DNA of 64,000 bases. It comes from Candidatus Vesicomyosocius sp. SY067_SCS001. GTDB taxonomy: Bacteria; Pseudomonadota; Gammaproteobacteria; PS1; Pseudothioglobaceae. This document shows, one piece after another, positions 26,250 to 35,952 of the stretch (positions within the stretch are counted from its first letter, which is position 1; every line of letters starts with the position of its first letter). The stretch is taken from contig NZ_CP054877.1 in NCBI RefSeq assembly GCF_014706615.1, positions 248,001-312,000 of the forward strand, read 5' to 3'. The notes below the pieces were generated by a model. That model did not search any database and was not told the DNA's origin. It saw nothing but the letters and a program-made list of their open reading frames with translations. A program made the position numbers and the translations under genes.

Positions 26250-26530
26250 TATTTTTGATCAATGTTGTTTTTAATGTCATTTAAAGTATTTTTTGTGTCA
26301 TCAAGAACTTCTAAAATATTAGATTTTTTATCCATAGAGTCCAAGTGTTTTTTTAGTTTTTCTATTTCAAGTTCATCACTAATATCATCTTGAATATTGA
26401 TAATAAAACGCTTTACTTTGCCAATATAAGTGCCTACTTCTTTAGCAATTTCAGGCATGCGTTTTGGACCAACTATAATTAATGTAATAATACCAATTAA
26501 GGAAAACTCCCAAAAGCCAACATCAAACAT
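26249..26530 (-). CDS. tatB: Sec-independent translocase subunit TatB
   Basis: 93 residues, shorter than the E. coli protein (about 170). MFDVGFWEFSLIGIITLIIVGPKRMPEIA is the TatB N-terminal helix and hinge, with VGP-KR replacing TatA FG-KR. An amphipathic helix and a charged tail follow. Sits 3 bases after tatA. Confidence 0.93.
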   Translation of the reverse strand: MFDVGFWEFSLIGIITLIIVGPKRMPEIAKEVGTYIGKVKRFIINIQDDISDELEIEKLKKHLDSMDKKSNILEVLDDTKNTLNDIKNNIDQK

Positions 26531-26533
26531 ATT

Positions 26534-26743
26534 TTATTTTTCTTGTTTTATTTCTTTTTTAATGATTTTAGCTTCAACAATATCGTCTTTTTCGTTAATA
26601 CTATCTGTTGATTCCTTCATGGCTTTTTTAAATCCTTTAATTGCATTACCTAAATCACCACCAATATCTTTTAATCGTTTCCCACCAAAAAGAAGTAGTA
26701 CGATTACTAAAATGATAATCAATTCAAATGGCCCTGGCATCAT
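26534..26743 (-). CDS. tatA: Sec-independent translocase subunit TatA
   Basis: 69 residues. [38 protein letters not shown] shows the membrane helix, FGGKRL hinge and amphipathic helix of TatA; the C-terminus is short and charged. Forms the pore component of the twin-arginine pathway, which exports folded redox proteins. Follows hisE by 16 bases. Confidence 0.95.
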   Translation of the reverse strand: MMPGPFELIIILVIVLLLFGGKRLKDIGGDLGNAIKGFKKAMKESTDSINEKDDIVEAKIIKKEIKQEK

Positions 26744-26759
26744 AGTTTTCTCCCATTAT

Positions 26760-27077
26760 TCAGTTGTTTCTGTTGGCTTTTTCTTTCAAACCAGACAAGC
26801 CAAATCGTCTGGATAATTCATTTGTTATTTTCTCTACTTTTATTTGTTTAAAACGCAATAATACTAAAGTATGAAACCAAAGATCAGCTATTTCGTAAAT
26901 GATTTTATCATTTGAACCATCTTTAGTTGCCATAATTACCTCATCAGATTCTTCAGAAATTTTTTTTAAAATTTCATATATGCCTTTATTATATAAAGAT
27001 GCAACATAAGATTCGTCTGATTTAGCAGACTTTCTTTGCTCTAAAATTTGCTCTAATTTTATTAGTATTTCATTCAT
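26760..27077 (-). CDS. hisE: phosphoribosyl-ATP pyrophosphatase
   Basis: 105 residues, all-alpha MazG-like fold. Hydrolyses PR-ATP to PR-AMP in histidine synthesis. SYVASLYNKGIYEILKKISEESDEVIMATKDG (about 23-54) and YEIADLWFHTLVLL (about 61-74) hold the acidic metal-binding residues. Its start overlaps the end of hisI by 8 bases. In many enterobacteria hisI and hisE are fused; here they are separate. Confidence 0.95.
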   Translation of the reverse strand: MNEILIKLEQILEQRKSAKSDESYVASLYNKGIYEILKKISEESDEVIMATKDGSNDKIIYEIADLWFHTLVLLRFKQIKVEKITNELSRRFGLSGLKEKANRNN

Positions 27078-27450
27078 AAATATCTCTTGGATTTTTTATC
27101 ATATTAGTTATTATTTTCCAATTTTTTTTATCCAGTTGTTGAAAGAAACATGACATTCTACCTGTATGGCAAGAAATACCTCCAACTTGTTCAATTTTGA
27201 GTAGAATAACATCATTATCACAATCTGTAAAAATTTCTTTAATATGTTGTACATGCCCAGACTCTTCGCCTTTGAACCAAATTTTTTGACGTGATCTAGA
27301 ATAATAAACCGCCTGTTGTTTCTTAATAGTTAGCCTTAAAGACTCTTGATTCATCCAAGCAAGCATTAAAACTTCTCCTGTTTTAAAATCTTGAGAAATG
27401 GCAGGTATTAAACCTTTTTCGTTAAATTTTATTTGCTTTAATTCGCTCAT
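27070..27450 (-). CDS. hisI: phosphoribosyl-AMP cyclohydrolase
   Basis: 126 residues. Opens the purine ring of PR-AMP. VLMLAWMNQESLRLTI (about 28-43), YYSRSRQKIWFKGEESGHVQ (about 49-68), DCDNDVILLKIEQVGGISCHTGRMSCFF (about 76-103) supply the zinc cysteines and magnesium aspartates. First gene of the hisI-hisE-tatABC cluster; the rest of the his operon is not in the window. Confidence 0.96.
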   Translation of the reverse strand: MSELKQIKFNEKGLIPAISQDFKTGEVLMLAWMNQESLRLTIKKQQAVYYSRSRQKIWFKGEESGHVQHIKEIFTDCDNDVILLKIEQVGGISCHTGRMSCFFQQLDKKNWKIITNMIKNPRDIYE

Positions 27451-27570
27451 TCTTTGAGAATCTCAAATATTATTCCACTTAATTTTACTGCTAGATGATA
27501 GTCTTTGTATAAGATAATTTATTTTATGTTTTTATTAAGTATTGAGAAATTTGCAAATTTAGATAATTTT

Positions 27571-28905
27571 TTATAATCTCATAGTGACTAATTCTTCTGC
27601 GCTAGTAGGATGGATAGCGATTGTATCATCAAATTGAGTTTTAGTTGCACCCATCTTGATAGCTACTGCGAATCCTTGTAGCATTTCATCAATACCGTGA
27701 CCCATTAGATGACAACCAACAATTTTCTCATCATTATCCACACAGACTAATTTTAAAACTGTTGTGGTTTGATGATTAAGTAGGGCATCAGACATTGGAA
27801 TAAACTCTGACTTATAAATTTTTACTTTGTTAAATTTTTTATTAGCTTGTGTTTCAGTTAAGCCAATTGTACCAATTGGTGGATGTGAAAATACTACTGT
27901 AGCAATATTATTATAGTCTAGATGTCTATTGATCATATTGTTGTAAAGTCTATCAGATAGTCTTCTACCAGCTGCGATTGCTACGGGCGTAAGTGGTGTT
28001 TGAGGTGTGGCATCACCAAGTGCAAAGATAGTATCAATATTTGTAGCTTGGAATTTATTTGTTGGAATGAATCCTTTTTGGTCGTATTTCACGCCTACAT
28101 TGTCTAGACCTAAATATTTTGTTATTGGATTTCTACCAACCGCCCAAATAATAGTGTCAAATCCAGAAAATCCACCTTTATTGGTAATAATAGTTTTATC
28201 TTTTAAAATTTTTTTAATTTGAGTGTTATGATGAATAGTGATCCCATGGTTTAAATAATCTTTATTAAGTGCATTTTGAATCATGTGGTCAAAACCCCGT
28301 AATAATTTATCTGCTCTATTGAAAATAGCTACTTTACTGCCTAGTGAATTTAGCATGCCAGCTAGTTCAATTCCAATATAACCACTACCGATTACAGCTA
28401 CTTTTTTTGGTAATTCTTCTAGTGTAAAAAAACCATTAGAAGTAATTCCATATTTAGCACCTTCAATATTGGGTACAGATGGTTCTCCGCCAGGGGAAAG
28501 TACGATATGATGAGCTGTGTATTGTTTGTCATTAACAGATATTGTATTTTTGTTAACTAATTTTCCAAAGCCATGAATATAATCAATTCCTAGCTTTTCT
28601 AAATGCTCTTTATACCAATTAGTGATACTTTCGATGTAATTATCTCGTTTTGTCTTGAGTTTTTTCCAAGAAAATCCTTTCTGTTCAACATCAAATCCAA
28701 AACCTTCGGAATTTTTAATGATTGTTCCAGTATTTGCAGCAAACCACATGATTTTTTTAGGTACGCAACCTGTGTTAACACAGGTACCACCAATCGTTTT
28801 TACTTCAATAACTAGGCATTTTTTTCCATATTCTGCTGCACGTTCTATAACAGATAGTCCACCACTACCAGCACCAATGACAATCATATCATAATCTTTA
28901 TTCAT
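27571..28905 (-). CDS. gor: glutathione reductase
   Basis: 444 residues, pyridine nucleotide-disulfide oxidoreductase. N-terminal FAD site [22 protein letters not shown], and the redox disulfide [13 protein letters not shown] (about 39-51). NADPH site [19 protein letters not shown] (about 167-185), with [11 protein letters not shown] rich in basic residues as expected for NADPH. FAD site TIFALGDAT, and catalytic [10 protein letters not shown] near the C-terminus. Keeps glutathione reduced; a GST, arsC and a glyoxalase-fold gene elsewhere in the window would use it. Monocistronic. Confidence 0.93.
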   Translation of the reverse strand: MNKDYDMIVIGAGSGGLSVIERAAEYGKKCLVIEVKTIGGTCVNTGCVPKKIMWFAANTGTIIKNSEGFGFDVEQKGFSWKKLKTKRDNYIESITNWYKEHLEKLGIDYIHGFGKLVNKNTISVNDKQYTAHHIVLSPGGEPSVPNIEGAKYGITSNGFFTLEELPKKVAVIGSGYIGIELAGMLNSLGSKVAIFNRADKLLRGFDHMIQNALNKDYLNHGITIHHNTQIKKILKDKTIITNKGGFSGFDTIIWAVGRNPITKYLGLDNVGVKYDQKGFIPTNKFQATNIDTIFALGDATPQTPLTPVAIAAGRRLSDRLYNNMINRHLDYNNIATVVFSHPPIGTIGLTETQANKKFNKVKIYKSEFIPMSDALLNHQTTTVLKLVCVDNDEKIVGCHLMGHGIDEMLQGFAVAIKMGATKTQFDDTIAIHPTSAEELVTMRL

Positions 28906-29344
28906 TATTATCCTTTAAGTAGAGACTGCATTTTTTATTAAATTTTTAGAGTGTAATAGGTTTTGAATAAACAAATATCATTATTAATTCTTTATCAAAA
29001 TCCATAATTATTCGCTTAATTCATTCTAATGCTATTATAGCATGTTCTTTATTGCTCATTGTTGAGTACCGAAATGGCTGATAATTCATTATCTTGATGT
29101 TGATTATACCTAATCTATTGACCTTAATTATTCCACAAAATATATAATTACTTTGCGCATAGCCTTAGTTTCTTGGCAGTAATTCTAAAGTTATTTTAGT
29201 TTTTCTGCTATTATTAATGAATAGATTATGTAGCCTATTGATAGATTTTTAGTTATTTGTTAGTTAAATAATTTAATAAGCCATTTAGTTGTCTTTTGGT
29301 ATTAATAGTTGTTATTAGTAATATTTTATTTTTTCTCTTGTGAA
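28906..29344. other. gap upstream of gor
   Basis: 439 A+T-rich bases between gor and the VOC gene on the minus strand. I see no gene trace, repeat or strong hairpin. The gor promoter must lie at its left end. Confidence 0.5.
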
Positions 29345-29728
29345 TTAGATAATGAAATTAACTTCAACTGTTATATTTTCTGGACCTTTTAAAAATATTT
29401 GTTTAGTATTTAAATCAGGTATAAATTTTTCATAAAAACTAATTTCTAACTTATTAACATGTTTGATGAAAATTGGATAATCATCTCTGACTAAAGCAAT
29501 ATGATCAAGTAAGTTATTGTAATTGTTAGTTCTTAGTGATAATTTATCCTTTTTACTAAGAATATGAATAATTGCTTCTTGCTTGTTTTTTGGTGAATAT
29601 AACCAATAACCTGGAAAGATAAAATATGGTCTAAATCCTTTTTCTAGACCAATAACTTCTGTAAAGAAAATAGAAACAGTATTAATATTGTTACATCTTA
29701 GGGCAATATGGCTAAATTTTATATTCAT
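29345..29728 (-). CDS. glyoxalase/VOC-superfamily protein
   Basis: 127 residues with two beta-alpha-beta-beta-beta modules. Likely metal ligands are His7 (FSHIALRC), a middle His in IIHILSK, DHIALVRDD in the second module, and a late Glu in ITVEVNFI. Such proteins include lactoylglutathione lyase, bleomycin-resistance proteins and dioxygenases. The sequence does not tell which. Cytoplasmic, isolated on its strand. Confidence 0.75.
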   Translation of the reverse strand: MNIKFSHIALRCNNINTVSIFFTEVIGLEKGFRPYFIFPGYWLYSPKNKQEAIIHILSKKDKLSLRTNNYNNLLDHIALVRDDYPIFIKHVNKLEISFYEKFIPDLNTKQIFLKGPENITVEVNFII

Positions 29729-29865
29729 CTTTTTGATATCTAGTTTTTAATAAAAACCCATGTTACATATATAAAATATGTTATTGTCAACTAGATATAT
29801 AATTAAACTGTAAGGGCTAACGGTTAATGGAAAAAATTATTTTCTTGTTAGAAAAATAAATAAAG

Positions 29866-30960
29866 TTATAATCTAGATTTTAAACTAGCTTCCATAAATT
29901 TGTCTAAATTACCCTCTAAAATATTTTGTGTATTGGAAGATTCGATACCAGTACGTAAGTCCTTAACTCTTGATTGGTCTAGTATATAAGAGCGAATTTG
30001 ATGTCCCCAACTTATGTCAGACTTGCTTTGTTCTAAACTTTGTTTTTCAGTATTACGTTTTTGTATTTCTAATTTGTACAGTTTAGATTGTAATTGTTTA
30101 ATAGCTTGGTTTTTATTAGCATGTTGCGAGCGTCCATTTTGACATTGTACAACGGTATTGGTGGGTAAATGTGTAATACGTACAGCTGATTCAGTTTTAT
30201 TAACGTGTTGACCCCCTGCACCACTTGCACGATAAGTGTCAATACGTAAATCTGATGGGTTGATATCGATGTCAATATTATTATCTATTTCAGGGGAGAC
30301 AAATACGGAGCAAAATGAAGTATGCCGTTTCCCGTTAGCATTAAAAGGGGATTTTCTAACTAAGCGGTGTATGCCAATTTCTGTGCGTAACCAGCCAAAT
30401 GCATATTCACCTTTAAAGTGAATAGTTGCGGATTTAATCCCAGCAACTTCTCCTGCTGATATTTCCATGATTTTAATCTTGAAGTTGTGTTTCTCACCCC
30501 AGCGTAGGTACATACGTAACACCATTTCTGCCCAATCTTGGGCCTCTGTCCCGCCTGATCCAGATTGAATGTCTAAGTAGGCAGAATTGACATCTAAATC
30601 GCCACTAAACATACGTTTAAATTCAAGTTTTTCAATTGAAGATTGGACGGTATCTAAATCATTAATGATGCCATTTGCCGTTTCAGTATCATTTTCTATT
30701 TGAGCTAAGTTTAGTAGTTCTTTTGCATCTTCTAAAATATCATTCATCTGTTCAAAGGTTTGGCAAATTGATATTAATTTCGATTTTTCTTGTCCTAAAG
30801 ATTGTGCCTGATTAGGATTTTTCCAGATATTTGGATCTTCCATTTCCAGTAAAATCTCTTCTAGGCGATATTGTTTCTTTTTTAGATTTAAATGTATAGA
30901 TAGAGTACTTGAACATTTCTTCAAATCTTCAATTCTTTGATAGGTTGGTGATAACTCCAT
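29866..30960 (-). CDS. prfB: peptide chain release factor 2, without the programmed frameshift
   Basis: RF2, 364 residues, one continuous frame. It reads UGA and UAA stops. The codon-recognition loop [12 protein letters not shown] has SPF at 204-206, and the peptidyl-tRNA hydrolysis motif [12 protein letters not shown] has GGQ at 249-251. In E. coli the frame is interrupted by UGA at codon 26 and continued by a +1 shift, giving autoregulation. Here the equivalent place codes HLNLKKKQ (about 23-30) with no stop and no slippery CUU-UGA. So the feedback control has been lost or never present. Confidence 0.97.
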   Translation of the reverse strand: MELSPTYQRIEDLKKCSSTLSIHLNLKKKQYRLEEILLEMEDPNIWKNPNQAQSLGQEKSKLISICQTFEQMNDILEDAKELLNLAQIENDTETANGIINDLDTVQSSIEKLEFKRMFSGDLDVNSAYLDIQSGSGGTEAQDWAEMVLRMYLRWGEKHNFKIKIMEISAGEVAGIKSATIHFKGEYAFGWLRTEIGIHRLVRKSPFNANGKRHTSFCSVFVSPEIDNNIDIDINPSDLRIDTYRASGAGGQHVNKTESAVRITHLPTNTVVQCQNGRSQHANKNQAIKQLQSKLYKLEIQKRNTEKQSLEQSKSDISWGHQIRSYILDQSRVKDLRTGIESSNTQNILEGNLDKFMEASLKSRL

Positions 30961-31031
30961 GGAGGTATTGATTTAGCAGATATAAAAAATCCTTAAATTT
31001 GGAGGACTTACATTCTGTAAGTATTATTACA

Positions 31032-31292
31032 TTATTTTCTAAGTCCTAGATGGGAAATTAATTTTGAATAAGCAGTTTTGTTATTACTTCTAAGGTAGGT
31101 TAGTAATTTTTTGCGTTGAGAGACTAAATGTAGAAGTCCTCTTCTTGAATGGTGATCTTTTTTATGAGTTTTAAAATGCTTAGTTAGATGTTTAATGCGA
31201 GCTGTTAATAAGGCGACTTGTACATTGGTTGAACCAGTATCACCAATTTTACTCTGATATTCTTTAATAATTTTTTGGAAATTAATCGACAT
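31032..31292 (-). CDS. rpsO: 30S ribosomal protein S15
   Basis: 86 residues from the ATG at 31292 (MSINFQKII); an in-frame start further upstream would add 25 hydrophobic residues foreign to S15. [38 protein letters not shown] (about 18-55) is the 16S-binding core and LISHLGLRK the C-terminus. Usually rpsO precedes pnp; here prfB lies downstream and the LpxL-like gene upstream. Confidence 0.96.
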   Translation of the reverse strand: MSINFQKIIKEYQSKIGDTGSTNVQVALLTARIKHLTKHFKTHKKDHHSRRGLLHLVSQRKKLLTYLRSNNKTAYSKLISHLGLRK

Positions 31293-31347
31293 AATAAAAA
31301 TTTTTAAAATAAGAAATAAAGAGTAATTATACACTTTTTTAAAAAAG

Positions 31348-32244
31348 TTAATAAAAAGATGACTCATTATTTGGCTTGGTTTTAAAGCGCCTGTGAATCC
31401 ATAAATACTGCTCTGGTGCTTTTAAAATTTGTTGTTGTAATATTTGATTAGTTAATTGTGCATTTTGTTGGCTATTAGTGATAGGATAATTTGTCAAGGC
31501 AGGAGAAAACTCTAGTGTATAAGTTGTGTATTGACGAGTAAAGGATAAAGGAATAACAACCGTATTATCAATACTGGCTAGTTTTTCTGTGGCTTTTATG
31601 GTAGCGGTTTGTATATTAAAAAAAGGCGCAAATATGCTAATTTTAATGCCTAAATCTTGGTCATGTGTGTACCAAATTGGCAAGCCTGATTTTAAGACTC
31701 GTATTAAAGTTTTTGTATCTTTTGCTTTAATCATAGTGCTACCATGTCGGGTGAATATTTTTTGCATTTGGTTGTCAAATAAAGCATTATTTTGTGGACG
31801 GTAAACATCTGCAAAATCAAAGTTTTGCAGCAATATTCTACCAGCAAGCATCATTGTCGTAAAATGTCCTACGAGTAAAATAATATTTTGTTGTTGATCT
31901 AGGGCATTTTGCAAAATTTTAGCACCTTTAATATGATAGCATTGCTTGAGTTTTTTATCGTTTAAATAAAAGCAATTTGCGGTTTCAAATAAACCAATAC
32001 CAAGTGCTTCAAAGTGTTGTTTGACTAGTTTTTTTACTTGATCTTTGTTTTTCTCAGGAAAACATTTTGTGAGATTAATAAAAGCAATTTTTCTAAATCT
32101 ACTTAGAAGTGAATATAGATTTTTACCTATTATTTTGCCTATTGCTAACTGAATTTTAAGTGGTAATTTAGCGCTTAATTTCATCAAACCAATTAAAGTC
32201 CAAGTTGGTATAAATTTAGGATGAAAAAATTTTGTCTTTGTCAT
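31348..32244 (-). CDS. LpxL-like lipid A acyltransferase lacking the catalytic acid
   Basis: 298 residues, LpxL/HtrB family: N-terminal membrane anchor (about 12-30), then the acyltransferase domain. Aligns well with E. coli Lpx[63 protein letters not shown]. The catalytic motif H-x4-D/E is, however, HFTTMM: His127 is followed by Met132 where LpxL has Glu. By family knowledge that acidic residue is needed for transfer of laurate to Kdo2-lipid IVA. The gene is otherwise full length, so it could be newly inactive or changed in role. Confidence 0.85.
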   Translation of the reverse strand: MTKTKFFHPKFIPTWTLIGLMKLSAKLPLKIQLAIGKIIGKNLYSLLSRFRKIAFINLTKCFPEKNKDQVKKLVKQHFEALGIGLFETANCFYLNDKKLKQCYHIKGAKILQNALDQQQNIILLVGHFTTMMLAGRILLQNFDFADVYRPQNNALFDNQMQKIFTRHGSTMIKAKDTKTLIRVLKSGLPIWYTHDQDLGIKISIFAPFFNIQTATIKATEKLASIDNTVVIPLSFTRQYTTYTLEFSPALTNYPITNSQQNAQLTNQILQQQILKAPEQYLWIHRRFKTKPNNESSFY

Positions 32245-32276
32245 TAAAATATAACTTTAAATTTTGATTATGAAAA

Positions 32277-34061
32277 ATGCCATTTATTAACGCAGATTTT
32301 AAAGATGATCTACCTAGTCGTGTAGATATTGTTGACATAATTAATCAACGTGTTCCACTTAAAAAGGTTGGTAAAGATTACAAGGCATGTTGCCCATTTC
32401 ATAATGAAAAAACTCCATCATTTATTGTCTCAGCTGAGAAACAAATATACAAATGTTTTGGTTGTGGAGATGTCAATGGCGTTATTGGCTTTGTTATGAA
32501 GTTTGATAATTTAGGTCTAGTTGAGGCGATAGAGACCATTGCTAGCGAGTCAGGTATTAGTGTAGTGTATGACAATAATGTCAAACCGATAGATACAAGA
32601 TTAATTCGTTATTTCGACTTAATGCAACGAGTTAGCCAGTTTTATATTCAGCAATTAAAGCAATCTCTTGCAAAAAATAAGGCAGTTAGTTATGTTAAAT
32701 ATAGAGGTATTAGCGGTAAAATTGCCAAGCGTTTTGAGTTGGGTTTTGCACCACCCAATAGTAATTTACTATTTGGATTTGATAAAGGTTCTCAAGATAT
32801 TACTGATTTAAAAGTGATGGGATTGTTAGGTGATAACCAATATCGTTCAGGAAGATACTATGATCTTTTTACAGATCGTCTTATGTTTCCTATTCATAAT
32901 AATAAAGGCAATATTATTGCTTTTGGTGGTCGTTCGTGTAATAACAACTTTAAGGCAAAATATTTAAATTCACCTGAAACACCTATTTTTTCAAAATCAA
33001 AAGAACTTTATGGTTTGTATCATATGCGTAAATATTCACGTTCAATTGATTATATTTTAGTAGTAGAGGGTTATATGGATGTGATCTCTCTTCATCAAGC
33101 GGGTATATCACAAGTAGTTGCTACTTTAGGTACAGTAACTACGGTAGAACATTTAAATATTCTATTTCGCACAACAAATACTATTATTTTTTGTTTTGAT
33201 GGCGATAAGGCAGGGGAAAAAGCTGCTTGGCGAGCATTAAATATTACTTTGCCAGTAATTAAGGCAGGTATAACTGTTAAATTTTTATTTTTACCAGATA
33301 AAGAAGATCCAGATACTTTGGTTAAAAAAGAATCAAGCCAAGCGTTTATAAAACGTATTGAGAATGCTCAATTTTTGAGTAAATTTTTGTTTAGCCATAT
33401 CAAGACAGAAGTGGATTTTAATACGATTGAAGGAAAAACCTTATTTTTAGAAAGAGTATCAATATTACTTGGAAAAATAAATTATGAAACTTACCAGCAT
33501 CAGTTGTTAGAAGGTTTGGCAGGTGAAGTTAATCAAAGCGTTGAACAAATTAAATCTATATTAGAGCGACAAGATATGTCAATTAAACCAAATATATTTG
33601 ACATATCGAAAAATTATGAAGCACCACCTATATCTGATTTTTATGATAGTTATGAAAAGTACCCAGCACTAATGTCAGCTCCCTTGATAAGTAATAACTC
33701 ATTAATAGATCAAATGATTGGTTTATTATTAAATTATCCAACCATTGTTGATAAAACGGTAATGTTAAGAGTGAGAAAAATTAATAATGCAGATATATTG
33801 CAAAAGTTAGCTAGCTTGGTTTTATTACAAGAAGACATTACTTTGGAGACTATGGTAGAACAATTTCCACAGAAAGAACAACAATTGCTTAATTTATATT
33901 ATAAGAAAAGAGTTTTGAAAAATTATGATTATAAGGATGAATTTTTGGATGCTTTGCTAAAGATTGAGGAAAGACAAAAAGATAAAATTGCTTTATTAAT
34001 TACAAATGAAGCAGAATATACAAAAAGTTTACAAGCAAGAAAAGGCAAACTTAAAAGTTAG
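32277..34061 (+). CDS. dnaG: DNA primase
   Basis: 594 residues. Makes RNA primers for replication. N-terminal zinc ribbon CCPFHNEKTPSF with CFGCGD (about 39-65). Next comes the primase core with RFELGFAPPN, LMFPIHNNKGNIIAFGGR (about 203-220), and the TOPRIM segment DYILVVEGYMDVISLHQAGISQVVATLGT (about 259-287), then IIFCFDGDKAGEKAAWRA. The C-terminal DnaB-binding domain (about 450-594) is poorly conserved. Stands alone; the usual rpsU-dnaG-rpoD order is absent. Confidence 0.96.
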   Translation: MPFINADFKDDLPSRVDIVDIINQRVPLKKVGKDYKACCPFHNEKTPSFIVSAEKQIYKCFGCGDVNGVIGFVMKFDNLGLVEAIETIASESGISVVYDNNVKPIDTRLIRYFDLMQRVSQFYIQQLKQSLAKNKAVSYVKYRGISGKIAKRFELGFAPPNSNLLFGFDKGSQDITDLKVMGLLGDNQYRSGRYYDLFTDRLMFPIHNNKGNIIAFGGRSCNNNFKAKYLNSPETPIFSKSKELYGLYHMRKYSRSIDYILVVEGYMDVISLHQAGISQVVATLGTVTTVEHLNILFRTTNTIIFCFDGDKAGEKAAWRALNITLPVIKAGITVKFLFLPDKEDPDTLVKKESSQAFIKRIENAQFLSKFLFSHIKTEVDFNTIEGKTLFLERVSILLGKINYETYQHQLLEGLAGEVNQSVEQIKSILERQDMSIKPNIFDISKNYEAPPISDFYDSYEKYPALMSAPLISNNSLIDQMIGLLLNYPTIVDKTVMLRVRKINNADILQKLASLVLLQEDITLETMVEQFPQKEQQLLNLYYKKRVLKNYDYKDEFLDALLKIEERQKDKIALLITNEAEYTKSLQARKGKLKS

Positions 34062-34460
34062 TTTTTCATGTTTAATTTGATTGATTCGTTATTGGTTAAA
34101 ATATATTCCATTTTATCTGTAAATACTATATCTGCTGAAATTTGATCCTTTTAACTCCTATTATTGAAGATTAGGTATAACATATTGAGATAATATATTT
34201 TGGATTTTAACAGTTATAAAAATACTAAAAATACTTAACAAAACCTTGTTTTTGCTAATAATTTTGTACCTATACTAGTATTAATATTTTATAGAGTTTT
34301 GAATTTAATCTCACTACTACTATTTGTTTATGTAAAGCAATTAATTGATGATTTTTTTGCTTTTATGCGCTTTAACCGATTATATAAGAAGTATATGATA
34401 TGTACTAATAAATGGTTAAAATATTAATATAACTATTCTTAGCATTTGTATAATATCAAG
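34062..34460. other. gap after dnaG, possible gene trace
   Basis: 399 A+T-rich bases. A start-less open frame of about 60 codons on the plus strand (34230 to about 34425) reads QNLVFANNFVPILVLIFY, later FVYVKQLIDDFFAFMRF. It could be the end of a decayed membrane-protein gene; I recognise no family. Confidence 0.35.
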
Positions 34461-35381
34461 TTAGTTTTTACTTGCTACTCGTAAAACTGCACTACGAGCG
34501 CGTTTATTATTTTTAATTTCTACTTTGCTGGTAAGGTATTTGCCTAAATCTTTTAGATAAGTTTTTTTAATTTCATGTTCAACAATAGGCAAACCTTTTG
34601 GCAAAGTTTTTTGTCGTGAATTTTTTTGAATAAAACGTTTAACAATACGATCTTCAATTGAGTGAAAACTAATAATAGACAGTCTTCCATTTTTGCTTAG
34701 AATGTCTTTGGATTGTTCCAATGCACTTATAAGTTGTTCAAGCTCTTGGTTGATGAAAATACGTATAGCTTGGAAAGTACGTGTAGCAGGATGCTTGTTT
34801 TTTTGCTTTTTGACCACTTTACTAACAATATTTGCAAGTTCTAAAGTAGTTTCTAATACGTGATTTTTCTGGTATTTTTTTATTTTACTAGCAATATGAC
34901 GTGATTTTCTTTCATTGCTAAATTGATAAATAACATTAGCAATTTCTTCTTCATTGGCTGATCTTAGCCATTGAGTAGCACTCATTCCCGTAGTTTGATT
35001 CATTCGCATATCTAGTGGACCATCAATTCTAAAACTAAAACCACGTTGTGCATTTTCTAACTGAGGGGATGAAACCCCAAGATCAATTAAAATACCGTCA
35101 ATCCTACCTATTAATCCTTGCTTGGTTATGATAGATAGCATTTTAGAAAATGCACTATGGATAAGAGTGAGACGATTATCAGTTAAATTTTTATTAGCAT
35201 ATTCAATGGCATTAATGTCTTGGTCAAAGGCAATTAATCTTCCTTTTTTACTTAATCTGTTCAATATACCCTGAGCATGACCCCCTCGCCCAAAAGTTGC
35301 ATCAATATAAATACCATCTATTTTTATATTAAGCGCACACATTGACTCACTGAACATCACAGATTGGTGATGTTCAGGCAT
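34461..35381 (-). CDS. rsmH: 16S rRNA (cytosine1402-N4)-methyltransferase
   Basis: 306 residues (MraW). HHQSVMFSESMCAL at the start, the SAM site IYIDATFGRGGHAQGILNRL (about 24-43), IDGILIDLGVSSPQLENAQRGFSFRIDGPLDMRMNQTTG (about 94-132), RTFQAIRIFINQELEQL (about 200-216), and FHSIEDRIVKRF near 246-257. Normally second in the mraZ-rsmH-ftsL-ftsI cluster. Here a worn mraZ trace lies upstream, and no ftsL follows. Confidence 0.96.
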   Translation of the reverse strand: MPEHHQSVMFSESMCALNIKIDGIYIDATFGRGGHAQGILNRLSKKGRLIAFDQDINAIEYANKNLTDNRLTLIHSAFSKMLSIITKQGLIGRIDGILIDLGVSSPQLENAQRGFSFRIDGPLDMRMNQTTGMSATQWLRSANEEEIANVIYQFSNERKSRHIASKIKKYQKNHVLETTLELANIVSKVVKKQKNKHPATRTFQAIRIFINQELEQLISALEQSKDILSKNGRLSIISFHSIEDRIVKRFIQKNSRQKTLPKGLPIVEHEIKKTYLKDLGKYLTSKVEIKNNKRARSAVLRVASKN

Positions 35382-35399
35382 TATTGTGATAATTGGGTA

Positions 35400-35600
35400 A
35401 TTTTATTGGATTTTTTCATTAAGTGTATTAAAACAATCAAATTGTTTATTCCAAGTATTTTTATTCCTATACCTGCCAAATCTTTTAATGGATATAACAA
35501 CCAATATCTTGATTGAATCAATTTTGTCAATTTGTATTTGGTGATGCATTGGTATTTTTACCTTTTTTAGCATCAACTTATATTTTTTTATTTATTTGTC
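35400..35600 (-). pseudogene. mraZ: mraZ, heavily decayed
   Basis: Directly upstream of rsmH, where mraZ belongs, the minus strand still reads VDAKKG (35561-35580; family LDAKGR), then in a second frame KIPMHHQIQIDKIDSIKI, then in a third LLYPLKDLAGIGIKIL (near 35455-35505), which matches the MraZ block CLLLYPLPEWEIIEQKL. A short tail runs to the rsmH start. At least two frameshifts, and the second AbrB-like repeat is essentially gone. MraZ is the DNA-binding regulator of the division and cell-wall cluster. Confidence 0.65.
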
Positions 35601-35952
35601 TAATATATTAGACATACTGGTCTTTTCTATTATAAAGCAACATTCTTAATTATATTAGGTAATATTGTATATTATATTATTTTTAGATACTATCTGTTTA
35701 TATTTTGATATTGTTAAGCCAATAATTTAAACTTTTAAGTCTTTTTCTGTGGATGATATTTTGTTAAATCTGTAAAATAATTGAGTTCTTATTCATGGTT
35801 TATAATAAAAACAAATCAAACGATTTTTATGTTTTGAGGTTTTTGCTAAATTTATACTAGGTGAGATATAAGCGCTTTTAATTTTATCTTTTGACTATAA
35901 AGAGTTGAATTAAAATACATTATTATATTGTATCTATCTTTAGTGTTATCAA
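35601..35952. other. non-coding leader before parC
   Basis: About 350 A+T-rich bases between the mraZ trace and parC. No gene trace seen. The parC promoter should be near the right end, but there are too many TATAAT-like words to choose one. Confidence 0.45.

Noticed and set aside
31032-31367. 111-residue version of S15 with a hydrophobic N-terminal extension
   Set aside because: The extension is foreign to S15 and upstream of the family start; the ATG at 31292 gives the normal protein.
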